Positions 33,797 through 42,270 are shown, counted from the first letter of the stretch. The stretch is 64,000 nt of DNA from Erwinia sp. SLM-02 (GCF_037450285.1 NZ_JAQISN010000001.1:62001-126000); one strand, 5' to 3'. The notes: a model not told the origin generated them from the sequence alone. A program made the numbers and translations.

Positions 33797-34057
33797 ATGA
33801 AAAATCTCATTGCAGAATTACTGATCAGGCTTGCCGAAAAAGAAACGGAATCCAAAGAGCTGGTTGCCCAGGTTGAAGCATTAGAGATTGTCGTAACGGC
33901 ACTGTTACGCAAAACCGATGCGGAGCAGCTGCGCCAAATTAATGAAAGTATCAACTCTGCAATCCAGACGGCTTCACCCGGGGCACAAGAGCACCCGGAA
34001 GATCTCTCGCTGCTTGAAAGCTATATTCAGCGTTTGCTGAATCATCCCCGCCAGTAA
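33797..34057 (+). CDS. iraP: Anti-adaptor protein IraP
   Basis: An 86-residue protein equal in length to E. coli IraP, sharing MKNLIAELL, LAEKETESKELVAQVEALEI and the C-terminal KLLKHPRQ-like RLLNHPRQ. IraP binds RssB and stops it from delivering the sigma factor RpoS to ClpXP, mainly under phosphate starvation and via ppGpp. The N-terminal half forms a coiled coil. It stands directly before psiF; in E. coli phoA lies between the two. Confidence 0.95.
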   Translation: MKNLIAELLIRLAEKETESKELVAQVEALEIVVTALLRKTDAEQLRQINESINSAIQTASPGAQEHPEDLSLLESYIQRLLNHPRQ

Positions 34058-34208
34058 TCCTGTCAGAAAGCATTGGCACTGTCGCCAGCGACGGCGGCAG
34101 TGACTCTGCCGCTGTGATGCCGGATGCAAAAAAATTTAATTTCCTCGCCGATTTGCCAGCCCGTGCCACACTTTATGGCGTGGTTAAAACAATATGGGAA
34201 GGGAAAAG

Positions 34209-34514
34209 ATGAAAATGAAGATAGCAATGGCGGTACTGCTGCTTGCAAGCACTGCGGCAGGTTACGCGGGTGCAGCAGAGAAAACCGAACAGCAGCAGAA
34301 AATGACGGTGTGTAATCAGCATGCCGGAGAGAAAGGGCTTAAAGGTGATGAACGTAAAACCTTTATGAGCAACTGCCTGAAAAAAGATGCGAAAGCCGAA
34401 GGGTTGACTCCGCAGCAGATGAAAATGAAAACCTGTAACGCTGACGCAAGCCAAAAAGAACTTAAAGGCGATGCGCGTAAAACCTTTATGAGCAGCTGCC
34501 TGAAAAAAAGCTGA
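34209..34514 (+). CDS. psiF: Phosphate starvation-inducible protein PsiF
   Basis: A 101-residue exported protein. Signal peptide MKMKIAMAVLLLASTAAGYAGA is cleaved before AEKTE. The mature part consists of two PsiF repeats, each with QQ(K)M, one Cys, a G-L-K-G-D-x-RKTFMS block and a second Cys (NCLKK, SCLKK). In E. coli it is co-transcribed with phoA as part of the Pho regulon, function unknown. Here no phoA and no clear Pho box precede it. AAGGGAAAAG lies before ATG 34209. A GCGGCC/GGCCGC hairpin (34548-34564) follows. Confidence 0.93.
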   Translation: MKMKIAMAVLLLASTAAGYAGAAEKTEQQQKMTVCNQHAGEKGLKGDERKTFMSNCLKKDAKAEGLTPQQMKMKTCNADASQKELKGDARKTFMSSCLKKS

Positions 34515-34742
34515 GTAACGCATTCTTTGTCAACGCTTTCTAATGCAGCGGCCGGCAAGGCCGCTTAATTAAACCTGTCTTAAACCAGCCGCACTTTGTC
34601 ATTCCCTGTACCTTATTTTGGCACTGGCGGATTATTTTTTCCTGCGTTTGCTGTTTAACATTCCCCGCTTCGCATTCTTTCCCACACGACGCAGGCCTTC
34701 CGCCTGAAGGACGATGTGGGTTGTACCAACAGGGGTTGTTTT

Positions 34743-35474
34743 ATGGTGGCTTTAATTATTCTCAGTATCTTTGCGATCGCCGTGATATATGCACACTCAC
34801 GCGGCGTTGAAAAACAAAAGTTCTCTCGTCAGCTGTTTGACCACTCAACCTTTATGGCACCGGTAAATATGTTTATGACCGGTTTTTCAACGCTGCCGGC
34901 AAAACAGCCCTATTTTGATCCTGCTGAATTTCCCGAGCTGCAGCAAATTACCGACAACTGGCAGGCGATTCGTGATGAGGCATTGCAATTACAGGATCAT
35001 ATTAAAGCCTCGAATAATCATCAGGACGCCGGGTTCAACACCTTCTTCAAGCGGGGATGGAAGGGCCTGATGACGCCAAACGACGATCGTTGCTTTATTG
35101 AGGTGGACAGGCAGCGCCACAGCTGGCGGGATGGTGAGGCGGTGCTGTTCGACGAAACCTATGTGCACTGGGCGCAAAACGACACCGGGCGGACGCGTAT
35201 TATCCTGTTCTGCGACATTGAACGCCCGATGAAATGGCGCTGGGCGCAGGCGGTGAATCACTGGGTGGGATCAACGCTGCTGTCGGCCGCCAGTTCGCCG
35301 AATGATGAAAACGACCGGGTAGGCGGGATCAACCGCATTTTTAAATACGTCAACAGCCTGCGTGATGCCGGGCAGCGGCTGAAAAAACGTAACCGTAAAC
35401 TCTACTACTGGGTGAAGCATTCTCTGATTGTATTACTATTTGCAATCGTGATTGTCCCCAGCGTAATTCTGTAG
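34743..35474 (+). CDS. lpxO: LpxO-like aspartyl/asparaginyl beta-hydroxylase, internally deleted
   Basis: A 243-residue membrane-anchored protein related to LpxO, the Fe(II)/2-oxoglutarate enzyme that 2-hydroxylates lipid A acyl chains. The N-terminal helix, FDPAEFPELQQI, NTFFKRGWK, then LMTPNDDRCFIEV, VLFDETYVHWAQN and the C-terminal membrane helix are present. Full-length relatives are about 300 residues and have some 50-60 residues between RGWK and GLMTPND, including the iron-binding HRDP-type motif and the SLRYHLG strand. Here those are missing: the sequence runs directly from KRGWK to GLMTPN (junction about 35063) in frame. The product probably cannot bind iron and is likely inactive (inference). 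Start ATG 34743 has AGGGG upstream. Confidence 0.8.
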   Translation: MVALIILSIFAIAVIYAHSRGVEKQKFSRQLFDHSTFMAPVNMFMTGFSTLPAKQPYFDPAEFPELQQITDNWQAIRDEALQLQDHIKASNNHQDAGFNTFFKRGWKGLMTPNDDRCFIEVDRQRHSWRDGEAVLFDETYVHWAQNDTGRTRIILFCDIERPMKWRWAQAVNHWVGSTLLSAASSPNDENDRVGGINRIFKYVNSLRDAGQRLKKRNRKLYYWVKHSLIVLLFAIVIVPSVIL

Positions 35475-35485
35475 TGCAGATAAAA

Positions 35486-35513
35486 AACGGCGAACCGTGT
35501 CGCCGTTTTTTTT
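35486..35513 (+). terminator. Intrinsic terminator after the lpxO-like gene
   Basis: The stem ACGGCGA / TCGCCGT with loop ACCGTG is followed by a T8 run. An A6 stretch on the other side makes it potentially bidirectional for the convergent proC. Confidence 0.9.
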
Positions 35514-35532
35514 GAAAGCAGCAGTTTCACTA

Positions 35533-36342
35533 CTATGAATGGCTCATCCGGTCCGATTTCGCCATGCACTGCTGCATTGCTTCAATCACCGCCGCGCGAA
35601 AACCCTTCTCTTCCAGTACCCTGACCGCTTCAATCGTGGTGCCGCCGGGGGAACAGACCATATCCTTCAGCTCGCCCGGATGTTTACCCGTCTCCAGCAC
35701 CATCTGTGCGGAGCCTTTCACCGCCTGGGCCGCAAAACGGTAGGCCTGTGCACGCGGCATGCCGCCCAGCACAGCCGCATCCGCCATGGCTTCAATAAAC
35801 ATAAACACATAGGCCGGAGCGGAACCACTCACGCCAACAACGGAGTGGATCAGGTATTCAGGCACCAGTTCGGCTTTGCCGAAGCCGTTAAAGATGTCGA
35901 CGACTTCACTGGCCTCCTCGTGCGAGACCAGCACGTTTGGCGTCACGGAGGTCATCCCTTCGTTAACCAGCGAGGGGGTATTCGGCATCACGCGGATAAT
36001 TTTCCTGTCGTGGCCTAACACCTCGGCCAGCGAGTCCAGCGTAACCCCGGCGGCGATTGACACCACCACGCTGTCTTTATTCAGGCTGCTGGCAACGTCC
36101 TTAAGCACGCTGAGGATGACGTTAGGCTTTACCGCGCCAAACAGAATATCGGCCTGTACGGCGACTTGTTCCGCGCTTTCGGCCGGGGTAATCCCATACT
36201 GCTCCTGCATCATCTTATTGGTTGCCGGCTTGCGGTCGTAAACCCAGATGTTTTCAGGCGTGACCTGCCCGGCCGCAACCAGGCCCGCAATGATGGCTTT
36301 CGACATATTGCCGCAGCCAATAAAACCGATTTTCTTGTCCAC
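35533..36342 (-). CDS. proC: Pyrroline-5-carboxylate reductase
   Basis: A 269-residue enzyme, identical in length to E. coli ProC. It reduces pyrroline-5-carboxylate to proline with NAD(P)H. The Rossmann motif GFIGCGNMSKAI is at the N-terminus; VVGVSGSAPAYVFMFIEAMADA and the C-terminal VCSPGGTTIEAV block form the substrate site. The start is set at the GTG at 36342, with GGGAGA upstream, because it gives the family-length protein; the open frame runs 18 codons further. Confidence 0.96.
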   Translation of the reverse strand: MDKKIGFIGCGNMSKAIIAGLVAAGQVTPENIWVYDRKPATNKMMQEQYGITPAESAEQVAVQADILFGAVKPNVILSVLKDVASSLNKDSVVVSIAAGVTLDSLAEVLGHDRKIIRVMPNTPSLVNEGMTSVTPNVLVSHEEASEVVDIFNGFGKAELVPEYLIHSVVGVSGSAPAYVFMFIEAMADAAVLGGMPRAQAYRFAAQAVKGSAQMVLETGKHPGELKDMVCSPGGTTIEAVRVLEEKGFRAAVIEAMQQCMAKSDRMSHS

Positions 36343-36549
36343 CGTATTCTCCCTGCGAGTTCTGTAAAACTGTTTAGACCTGTACCCTCCCTCCACCTTA
36401 GCGCAGCTTTAACCCGGCTTAAACCTGAAAGGCGATTTTGACAGGTACAGTACACGCTAATTGATTGCCCTGAGCAGATTAAGTTTGCCATTCGGCAAAA
36501 GAATGGGAAGATCGCTCTTAATATCAATGAGCAAAGAAAGGAAGGGGTG

Positions 36550-37005
36550 ATGCCGATTTGGGTTGATGCCGATGCGTGTCCGAAAGTGATCAAAGAGGTA
36601 CTGTACCGCGCGGCGGATCGTGAGCAGATGATGGTGACGCTGGTGGCGAATCAGTCGCTTAGCGTACCGCCATCGCGTTTCCTGCGAACGCTGCGGGTGG
36701 CCCCGGGTTTTGACGTGGCCGACAATGAAATTGTCCAGCGCGTTGAGGCGGGCGATCTGGTGATCACTGCGGATATTCCACTGGCGGCCGAGGTGATGGA
36801 AAAAGGGGCGGTGGCATTAAATCCGCGCGGAGAGCGCTACAGCGAAGCGACGATTCGTGAACGGCTGACGATGCGTGACTTCATGGATACGATGCGGGCC
36901 AGCGGCGTGCAGACCGGCGGTCCTTCAACGCTGAACCAGCGCGACAGGCAGGCGTTCGCCAACGAACTGGACAAATGGTTGCAGCAGCAGAAACGGGCTA
37001 AATAG
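36550..37005 (+). CDS. yaiI: UPF0178 protein YaiI
   Basis: A 151-residue DUF188 protein with PIN-like features: WVDADACPKVIKEVLYRAA with two acidic residues at the start, ANQSLSVPPSRF, the DLVITADIPLA motif and NPRGERYSEATIRERL. E. coli YaiI is 152 residues. A nuclease-like role is suggested by the acid cluster but not proven. ATG 36550 is preferred over the overlapping GTG 36547 because of its distance from AGGAAGG. It is divergent from proC, as in E. coli. Confidence 0.93.
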   Translation: MPIWVDADACPKVIKEVLYRAADREQMMVTLVANQSLSVPPSRFLRTLRVAPGFDVADNEIVQRVEAGDLVITADIPLAAEVMEKGAVALNPRGERYSEATIRERLTMRDFMDTMRASGVQTGGPSTLNQRDRQAFANELDKWLQQQKRAK

Positions 37006-37081
37006 CGCTGATGTAATTAATTTTTTACACCTAAATAATTTTTAAAATCAATTTGTTAATCTGTTTTGCTCATAACCGGGC

Positions 37082-37099
37082 TGTAAATAAATCGTTACT
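37082..37099. promoter_or_regulatory. Possible TyrR box upstream of aroL
   Basis: TGTAAA-TAAATC-GTTACT matches the TyrR consensus TGTAAA-N6-TTTACA in ten of twelve defined positions and keeps the invariant G and C. In E. coli aroL is repressed by TyrR through several such boxes. It lies about 105 bp before the start codon. Confidence 0.5.
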
Positions 37100-37203
37100 G
37101 GTGGCCCTTGCGGAAAATGTTCGGTATTATGCCCGTCATCGTTCATTATTCCGCTTCGTTGCTCGCTGTTATCGGGCTGAGTTCGCTAAAGGAAAGTCCT
37201 GTT

Positions 37204-37728
37204 ATGTCATCACCCATTTATCTCATCGGCGCTCGCGGCTGCGGGAAAACCACCGTTGGCCAGGCTTTGGCTGCGGCACTGGGTTATGACTTTTGCGATA
37301 CCGATTATTTTCTGCTGCAGGACAGCGGTAAGACCGTCGCGGAAATCGTTGAGCAAGAGGGCTGGCCGGGGTTTCGCCGCCGTGAATCCGCTGCCCTGAT
37401 CGCCGTCACCGAACCCGGTAAAGTGATTGCCACCGGCGGAGGCATGGTGCTGGCTGAAGAGAATCGTCAGTTTATGCAGGACAACGGGCACGTCGTTTAT
37501 CTTAACGCGCCGGCCGAAGTGCTGGCCGCGAGGCTGGAAGCCTTTCCTGATAACGCGCAGCGCCCGACGCTGACCGGTCGACCGATCGCTGAGGAGATGG
37601 CCGAGGTGCTTGCGGCCCGCGATCTGCTCTACCGCGAGGCGGCGCATCATATCGTTGATGCGATGCAAACCCCGGATGCCGTTGTCCAGCAGATCGTCAA
37701 CGCACTCTCGCTGGCCCGCGCCAGCTGA
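37204..37728 (+). CDS. aroL: Shikimate kinase II
   Basis: A 174-residue kinase, the exact length of E. coli AroL. P-loop GARGCGKTT is at residues 9-17; the shikimate-binding Asp and Arg are in DTDYF and FRRRESAAL; the Walker B-like ATGGGMVL is present, and the lid region carries AQRPTLTGRPI with the catalytic arginine. It phosphorylates shikimate at O3 in the aromatic amino acid pathway. AAGGAAAG precedes ATG 37204. It is followed by yaiA after 156 bp. Confidence 0.96.
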   Translation: MSSPIYLIGARGCGKTTVGQALAAALGYDFCDTDYFLLQDSGKTVAEIVEQEGWPGFRRRESAALIAVTEPGKVIATGGGMVLAEENRQFMQDNGHVVYLNAPAEVLAARLEAFPDNAQRPTLTGRPIAEEMAEVLAARDLLYREAAHHIVDAMQTPDAVVQQIVNALSLARAS

Positions 37729-37884
37729 TTCGGCCTGCCGGCCAGAAGTACGGATAATTCTGCTTCTCCCTCCTCACGGCGATAAGCCGCTGATAATGTC
37801 TATAATTAAGTCAGGTCCGGATACGGATCTGAATTCGTAGCACTCTCAGCGACTCAGATTGCTAACCCCAGGAGGGAATGTAAT

Positions 37885-38076
37885 ATGCCAGGCAAACCAC
37901 CTTATCCACGACACGCCTCTGTTGTCCCGGTGAACAAGGGCGCTCCCGATAACACCGTTATCTGGTACGAACTGCGTGCCGATCATCCCAGGCCCGACAC
38001 GCTGATCAGTGAGCATGAAACCGAGCAGGAAGCGCTGGATGCTAAAGCGCGCTATGAAGATCGTTCCAAAGAGTAA
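37885..38076 (+). CDS. yaiA: YaiA family protein
   Basis: A 63-residue protein, the same length as E. coli YaiA and similar throughout (MPGKPPYPR, WYELRADHPRPDTLISEH, DAKARYED). In E. coli it is co-transcribed with aroL and aroM under TyrR; its function is unknown. The AGGAGG at 37871-37876 is a strong ribosome binding site. Downstream the E. coli order is broken: an IclR regulator gene is inserted before aroM. The 299 bp that follow (38077-38375) hold no gene; a GGCAG/CTGCC hairpin near 38160-38180 may end the transcript. Confidence 0.94.
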   Translation: MPGKPPYPRHASVVPVNKGAPDNTVIWYELRADHPRPDTLISEHETEQEALDAKARYEDRSKE

Positions 38077-38341
38077 GTACGGGGCAGGGATGCCGCATGA
38101 CGTTTTCTTCATACTGCCTTTTCGACCCGGGGAGTATTTTCTACCCTGTTGTCGGCCAGGCAGCATAACTGTCTGCCGTTTGTGTCTGTTTTGCGGCAAT
38201 CTTTTCTCATAATGCCTCTTCTCAACAGAAATATTCCCCCTCCTGCGGGTTAAGCCACAGCCCGCATTTTTGCCATTCTGAGGCAGAAATTTATAGTTCT
38301 TGACCGACAATCCCGCCAACCTTAGGGTGAATTAACAAAAT

Positions 38342-38357
38342 AGGAACAACTGTTCCT
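38342..38357. promoter_or_regulatory. Palindromic operator-like site before the IclR gene
   Basis: AGGAACA-AC-TGTTCCT is a perfect inverted repeat with 7-bp arms, 18 bp before the ATG of the IclR-type regulator. A further GGAAC half-site follows at 38363-38367. IclR proteins often bind GGAA/TTCC-type palindromes overlapping their own promoter, so autorepression is likely (inference). Confidence 0.55.
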
Positions 38358-38375
38358 GAAAATGGAACTCACCGA

Positions 38376-39158
38376 ATGACTACGTTAGAAAACGCGACGG
38401 CGGTATTGAAGCTTTTTAACCAGCACGGCCCGGTTCAGGGGCAGCAGGGGCTGTCGTTTACCGAGGTGGTTGCGGCGCTCGGGCTGCCGAAAAGCACGGT
38501 TTCGCGACTGCTGGCGACCATGGAAAGCCAGGGTCTGCTGGAACGTAACCCCGAGACGCGCTGTTTTCACCTGGGAAAAATGCTGCTGTCGCTGGCCAGC
38601 CATTACCTCTCCACCCCGCTGGTGGATGGGGCGTCATCAATGATGGCGAGGCTGGCTGCTGAATCGAGCTGTACCGGCTATATTTCAAAGCTGGAAGGGC
38701 GAGAAGTGATGGTGATGCGGATGTTCCAGGGCAGAATGTTTGTTCAGGTTGTCACACCTCCCGGCAGCCGGCTCCCCGCGGCGGAAACCTCGGTTGGACG
38801 TGCGATTCTGTCCCGCTACAGCGATGACTACGTGCGCCATCTTTATGCCGGAGCCTGGCGGGTGAATTCGCCCAATTCGCCACAAACGATCGAACATCTG
38901 CTGTCAGAGTTAGAGAGAATTCGCGAATGCGGTTGGGCGCAGGCGAGTAATGAGACCCTGCCGGGCATCAGCGCTATCGCCACCACACTCAGCAATAAAC
39001 ACCGTGGAGAAACCGTGGCGCTCAGTCTCTCTTATCCAACACACAGTCAAAATCAATTTTCACCGACCGCGCTGGATGCGCTGCAAATGGTTACCCGCCA
39101 GCTGGCTGGCCAGTTCGGGGACCGTGCCGTTTCGACTTCGCGGAGCAGTCATTTATGA
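38376..39158 (+). CDS. IclR-family transcriptional regulator
   Basis: A 260-residue regulator with an N-terminal winged helix (LSFTEVVAALGLPKSTVSRLLATMESQGLLE, given in parts: LGLPKSTVSRLL near residue 40) and the IclR effector domain, including GYISKLEGREVMVMRM, LPAAETSVGRAILSRY and the GISAIATTL motif near the C-terminus. The start matches the family and lies next to a palindrome. Its stop overlaps the start of aroM by 4 bp (ATGA), so the two are co-translated; this suggests that the AroM protein is its functional partner. The effector is unknown. Confidence 0.9.
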   Translation: MTTLENATAVLKLFNQHGPVQGQQGLSFTEVVAALGLPKSTVSRLLATMESQGLLERNPETRCFHLGKMLLSLASHYLSTPLVDGASSMMARLAAESSCTGYISKLEGREVMVMRMFQGRMFVQVVTPPGSRLPAAETSVGRAILSRYSDDYVRHLYAGAWRVNSPNSPQTIEHLLSELERIRECGWAQASNETLPGISAIATTLSNKHRGETVALSLSYPTHSQNQFSPTALDALQMVTRQLAGQFGDRAVSTSRSSHL

Positions 39159-39829
39159 AAAACACTCTTGTCACCCTTACTCCCGGGCAGTCAGCGAACA
39201 GCGATATTGTTCCGCTGCTGCTGGAACACCTGCCGGCTGAGCGCATTGTACATAGCGGCCTGTTAGACGGCCTGAGCCTGCCGCAGATTGAACAGCAGTA
39301 CGGCCCCGTGGCCGCTGAAAATGTGATTGTTGTTACCCTCAACAACGGCAGCCAACTTCAGCTCTCTGCGGTCTGCATTGAGCGCGGCCTGCAGCAGCGA
39401 ATAGACCAGCTGGAGCAATCGGGCTATGAGATTATCCTGCTGCTCAGCAGCGAAAAATTCAGCGCGCTGACCACGCAGCATGCCACGCTACTGGAGCCGG
39501 ACCGCATCGTGCCGCCGCTGGTTGAAGCCATCGTTGAGGGGCACCAGGTGGGTATTCTGCTGCCGCAGGATGGCATGAAGGAGCGGGCGGGCAAATGGAA
39601 AAACCTCTCCCATCCGCCCTGTTTTGCCTTCGCCAGCCCGGAGCATCAGGGGGAAGAGCTGTTGATCGATGCGGCGCTGTCCCTGCAGGAGCAGGGGGCC
39701 GACGTGGTGGTGCTGGACAGCATTGGCTATCAGCAGCGGCATCGTGATTTTTTGCAAAAGCTGTTGGGCATTCCGGTGCTGTTGCCAAACGTACTGGTTG
39801 CCAGACTGGCGGCAGAGCTGCTGCTGTAA
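39155..39829 (+). CDS. aroM: AroM family protein
   Basis: A 224-residue protein aligning with E. coli AroM (225 residues) along its length, with the ends LLEPDRIVPPLVEAIVEGHQVG and VPVLLPNVLVARLAAELLL most conserved. AroM belongs to a superfamily related to aspartate/glutamate and hydantoin racemases; conserved cysteines for racemisation are partly lacking, and the reaction is unknown. In E. coli it lies in the TyrR-controlled aroL operon; here it is coupled to an IclR regulator instead. Confidence 0.9.
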   Translation: MKNTLVTLTPGQSANSDIVPLLLEHLPAERIVHSGLLDGLSLPQIEQQYGPVAAENVIVVTLNNGSQLQLSAVCIERGLQQRIDQLEQSGYEIILLLSSEKFSALTTQHATLLEPDRIVPPLVEAIVEGHQVGILLPQDGMKERAGKWKNLSHPPCFAFASPEHQGEELLIDAALSLQEQGADVVVLDSIGYQQRHRDFLQKLLGIPVLLPNVLVARLAAELLL

Positions 39830-39922
39830 AGGTCGCGGGCGACCGGTGAAAAAGCGTGACAGCCCGGTGATAATGCCTCTATATTGCCTGCTTACCTTTG
39901 TCTCTGATTTTAAGGAATTTAT

Positions 39923-40213
39923 ATGCTCAACGTTAGTGAGTATTTTGACGGTAAAGTGAAGTCTATTGGTTTTGACAGCGCCAGTACCGGCCGCGCCAGC
40001 GTAGGCGTGATGGCGGAAGGCGAATATACCTTTGGTACCGCGCAGGCGGAAGAAATGACCGTGGTGAGCGGCTCGCTGAAAGTGCTGCTGCCGGGTGAAG
40101 TTGAGTGGAAATACTACCAGCCGGGCGACGTGTTCAATGTGCCGGGGCACAGTGAGTTCCATCTTCAGGTTGCCGAGCCTTCTGCGTATCTGTGCCGCTA
40201 TCTGAAAGATTAA
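39923..40213 (+). CDS. ppnP: Pyrimidine/purine nucleoside phosphorylase PpnP
   Basis: A 96-residue single-domain cupin, like E. coli YaiE/PpnP (94 residues). Core motifs are SIGFDSASTGRASVGVMAEGEYTF (in parts: TGRASVGVM), EEMTVVSGSLKV and PGDVFNVPGHSEF. It catalyses phosphorolysis of a broad set of nucleosides. AAGGAA precedes ATG 39923. A bidirectional terminator separates it from the convergent rdgC. Confidence 0.95.
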   Translation: MLNVSEYFDGKVKSIGFDSASTGRASVGVMAEGEYTFGTAQAEEMTVVSGSLKVLLPGEVEWKYYQPGDVFNVPGHSEFHLQVAEPSAYLCRYLKD

Positions 40214-40226
40214 TCTGCGAAATCCA

Positions 40227-40259
40227 GCAAAAGGGCGGGCCACGGGTCCGCCCTTTTGC
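40227..40259. terminator. Bidirectional terminator between ppnP and rdgC
   Basis: A perfect 12-bp stem GCAAAAGGGCGG / CCGCCCTTTTGC ends in a T4 run on each strand, placed between convergent stops. Confidence 0.85.
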
Positions 40260-40265
40260 TATCCG

Positions 40266-41177
40266 TTAGCGCTGGGCTTCGCCGCCTAACGCTTCAACGG
40301 TATTGTTAATCAGCGCGGCCAGTTCCCCGGTCATCAGAATGAAATCGGCGTCAAAGCGGCCGGAAACGTCTTCCCGATCGATATCGTCATTCTGTTCACG
40401 CAGCGTATCGGCAAATTTCAGGCGCTTGAGCGAGCCGTCATCCGACAGCACAAACTGAATGCGTTCCTGCCAGTCCAGCGCCAGTTTGGTCACCAGTTTG
40501 CCGGCTTCAATGTGGTTGGCGATCTCGTCGCAGACCAGATCCTGTTTTTTACAGCGGATCACGCCGCCGTCTTCCAGAATCGCTTTCAGCTCCGCTTCAT
40601 CCATCAGCGCAAAGCCGGCAGGCAGATCGCCAGAACGCACCCATTCGGTCATCGTCAGCTCAATCGGGCTTTCCAGCGTCAGCGGCACCACCGGCAGTGA
40701 GCCGAGGCTTTTACGCAGCAGGGCGAGGGTGTCTTCAGCTTTTTTCGCACTGGCGCAGTCAACCATAATCAGATTGTTCACCGTGTCGATCCACAGCCAG
40801 GTCTGGCTGAAGCGGCTGAAGGCGCGCGGCAGCAGGCTGTGCAGCACTTCATCTTTCAGGGAGTCTTTTTCGGTTTTTTTCAGCTTGCGCGACTGCTCAT
40901 GTTCCAGCTTGCTGATTTTGGCTTCCAGCGCCTGCTTAATCACCGGAGAAGGCAGAATTTTCTCTTCTTTGCGGGCGCAGATCAGGATCTGACCGTTGGT
41001 GACGTGGGTCAGTGCGTCGCTGCGCGGGCCGATGGGGGAAACCCAGCCGGTTTTCGCCATATCCTGGCTGCCGCAGGGGGTGAAAGAGAAGGCATCGAGC
41101 TGTTTTTCCATCTCGTCTGCCGCCAGTGGGATCTCGCGATTAAGACGATAAACCATCAAATTTTTAAACCACAGCAT
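40266..41177 (-). CDS. rdgC: Recombination-associated protein RdgC
   Basis: A 303-residue protein, the length of E. coli RdgC. It starts MLWFKNLMVYRLNRE and has GWVSPIGPRSDALTH and the acidic C-terminal region. RdgC forms a ring-shaped dimer around double-stranded DNA and restrains RecA. Conserved gate residues near FTPCG and the basic EHEQSRKLKKTEK stretch are intact. The start codon is obvious from family alignment. It is divergent from mak, with a 145-bp shared promoter region. Confidence 0.97.
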   Translation of the reverse strand: MLWFKNLMVYRLNREIPLAADEMEKQLDAFSFTPCGSQDMAKTGWVSPIGPRSDALTHVTNGQILICARKEEKILPSPVIKQALEAKISKLEHEQSRKLKKTEKDSLKDEVLHSLLPRAFSRFSQTWLWIDTVNNLIMVDCASAKKAEDTLALLRKSLGSLPVVPLTLESPIELTMTEWVRSGDLPAGFALMDEAELKAILEDGGVIRCKKQDLVCDEIANHIEAGKLVTKLALDWQERIQFVLSDDGSLKRLKFADTLREQNDDIDREDVSGRFDADFILMTGELAALINNTVEALGGEAQR

Positions 41178-41322
41178 GGTGCATTCCCTCTCAGGGCGCG
41201 TAAATGGCGCGCAAGTTCAAAGTCAGCGCGCATGATAGCGAATCGGCGGCGGTGTTTCATTGCCTTTCAGCCTGTCGCCTTCTAAGGTAATGATATCAAC
41301 GTTAAATTATAAGGAATATCCG

Positions 41323-42228
41323 GTGCGTATCGGTATCGATTTGGGTGGCACGAAAACAGAAGTGATTGCGCTGTCAGACCAGGGGGAAGAGATGTATCGC
41401 TACCGGGTACCGACGCCGCGTAACGACTATGAGCTGACGCTGGCGACGATTGCCGATCTGGTGAAGCGGGCGGAAGCGGCGACGGGAGAACAGGGAACGG
41501 TAGGGATGGGGATCCCCGGCACGCTGTCGCCGGTGACCGGCCTGGTCAAAAACGCCAACTCCACCTGGCTCAACGGCAGGCCGCTGGATAAAGATTTGCA
41601 GCGCCTGCTGGGGCGGGAGGTGCGCATTGCCAATGACGCTAACTGCCTGGCCGTGTCTGAAGCGGTTGACGGTGCCGCGGCCGGTCTGAAAACGGTCTTT
41701 GCGGTCATTATCGGCACCGGCTGCGGCGCGGGCGTCGCGCTGAACGGCCAGGCGCACAGCGGCGGCAACGGCAACGCCGGGGAGTGGGGGCATAATCCGC
41801 TGCCGTGGATGGATGAAGACGAGCTGAACTACCGCCGGGAAGTGCCCTGCTACTGCGGTAAAGCGGGCTGCATCGAAACCTTTATCTCCGGAACCGGCTT
41901 TGCCACCGACTATCTGCGCCTCAGCGGCATTGACCGTAAAGGTGCGGAAATTATTGAGCAGATAGAACAGCAGGATCCGGTCGCCGAGCTGGTGATGGGC
42001 CGCTATGAGCTGCGGCTCGCTAAGTCGCTGGCCCACGTGGTGAACATTCTGGACCCGGATATGATTGTGCTGGGCGGCGGCATGAGCAACGTCGACAGGC
42101 TGTATCAGACGGTGCCCCAGCTGGTGAAAAACTGGGTATTCGGTGGGGAGTTTGCCACGCCGATTCGCAAGGCGGTGCATGGCGATTCCAGCGGCGTGCG
42201 CGGTGCAGCCTGGCTCTGGCCGCTGTAA
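41323..42228 (+). CDS. mak: Fructokinase (ROK family)
   Basis: A 301-residue ROK sugar kinase. ATP-binding DLGGTKTEV is at the N-terminus, with catalytic Asp in NDANCLAVSEA, GTGCGAGVAL and the zinc/ROK signature CYCGKAGCIETFISG. It is close to E. coli Mak (302 residues), which phosphorylates fructose and mannose from inside the cell. The GTG at 41323 is chosen, since AAGGAATATCC precedes it and the product then starts as in the family. A strong imperfect hairpin (42271-42303) follows. Confidence 0.95.
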   Translation: MRIGIDLGGTKTEVIALSDQGEEMYRYRVPTPRNDYELTLATIADLVKRAEAATGEQGTVGMGIPGTLSPVTGLVKNANSTWLNGRPLDKDLQRLLGREVRIANDANCLAVSEAVDGAAAGLKTVFAVIIGTGCGAGVALNGQAHSGGNGNAGEWGHNPLPWMDEDELNYRREVPCYCGKAGCIETFISGTGFATDYLRLSGIDRKGAEIIEQIEQQDPVAELVMGRYELRLAKSLAHVVNILDPDMIVLGGGMSNVDRLYQTVPQLVKNWVFGGEFATPIRKAVHGDSSGVRGAAWLWPL

Positions 42229-42270
42229 GCCTCAACGTTGCCCTGTTTTGCCCTGAATGACCTGGAAAAA

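Noticed and set aside
34058..34208. Remnant of phoA between iraP and psiF
   Set aside because: Read in all frames, the 151 bp show no alkaline phosphatase motif, so the gene is absent rather than decayed here.
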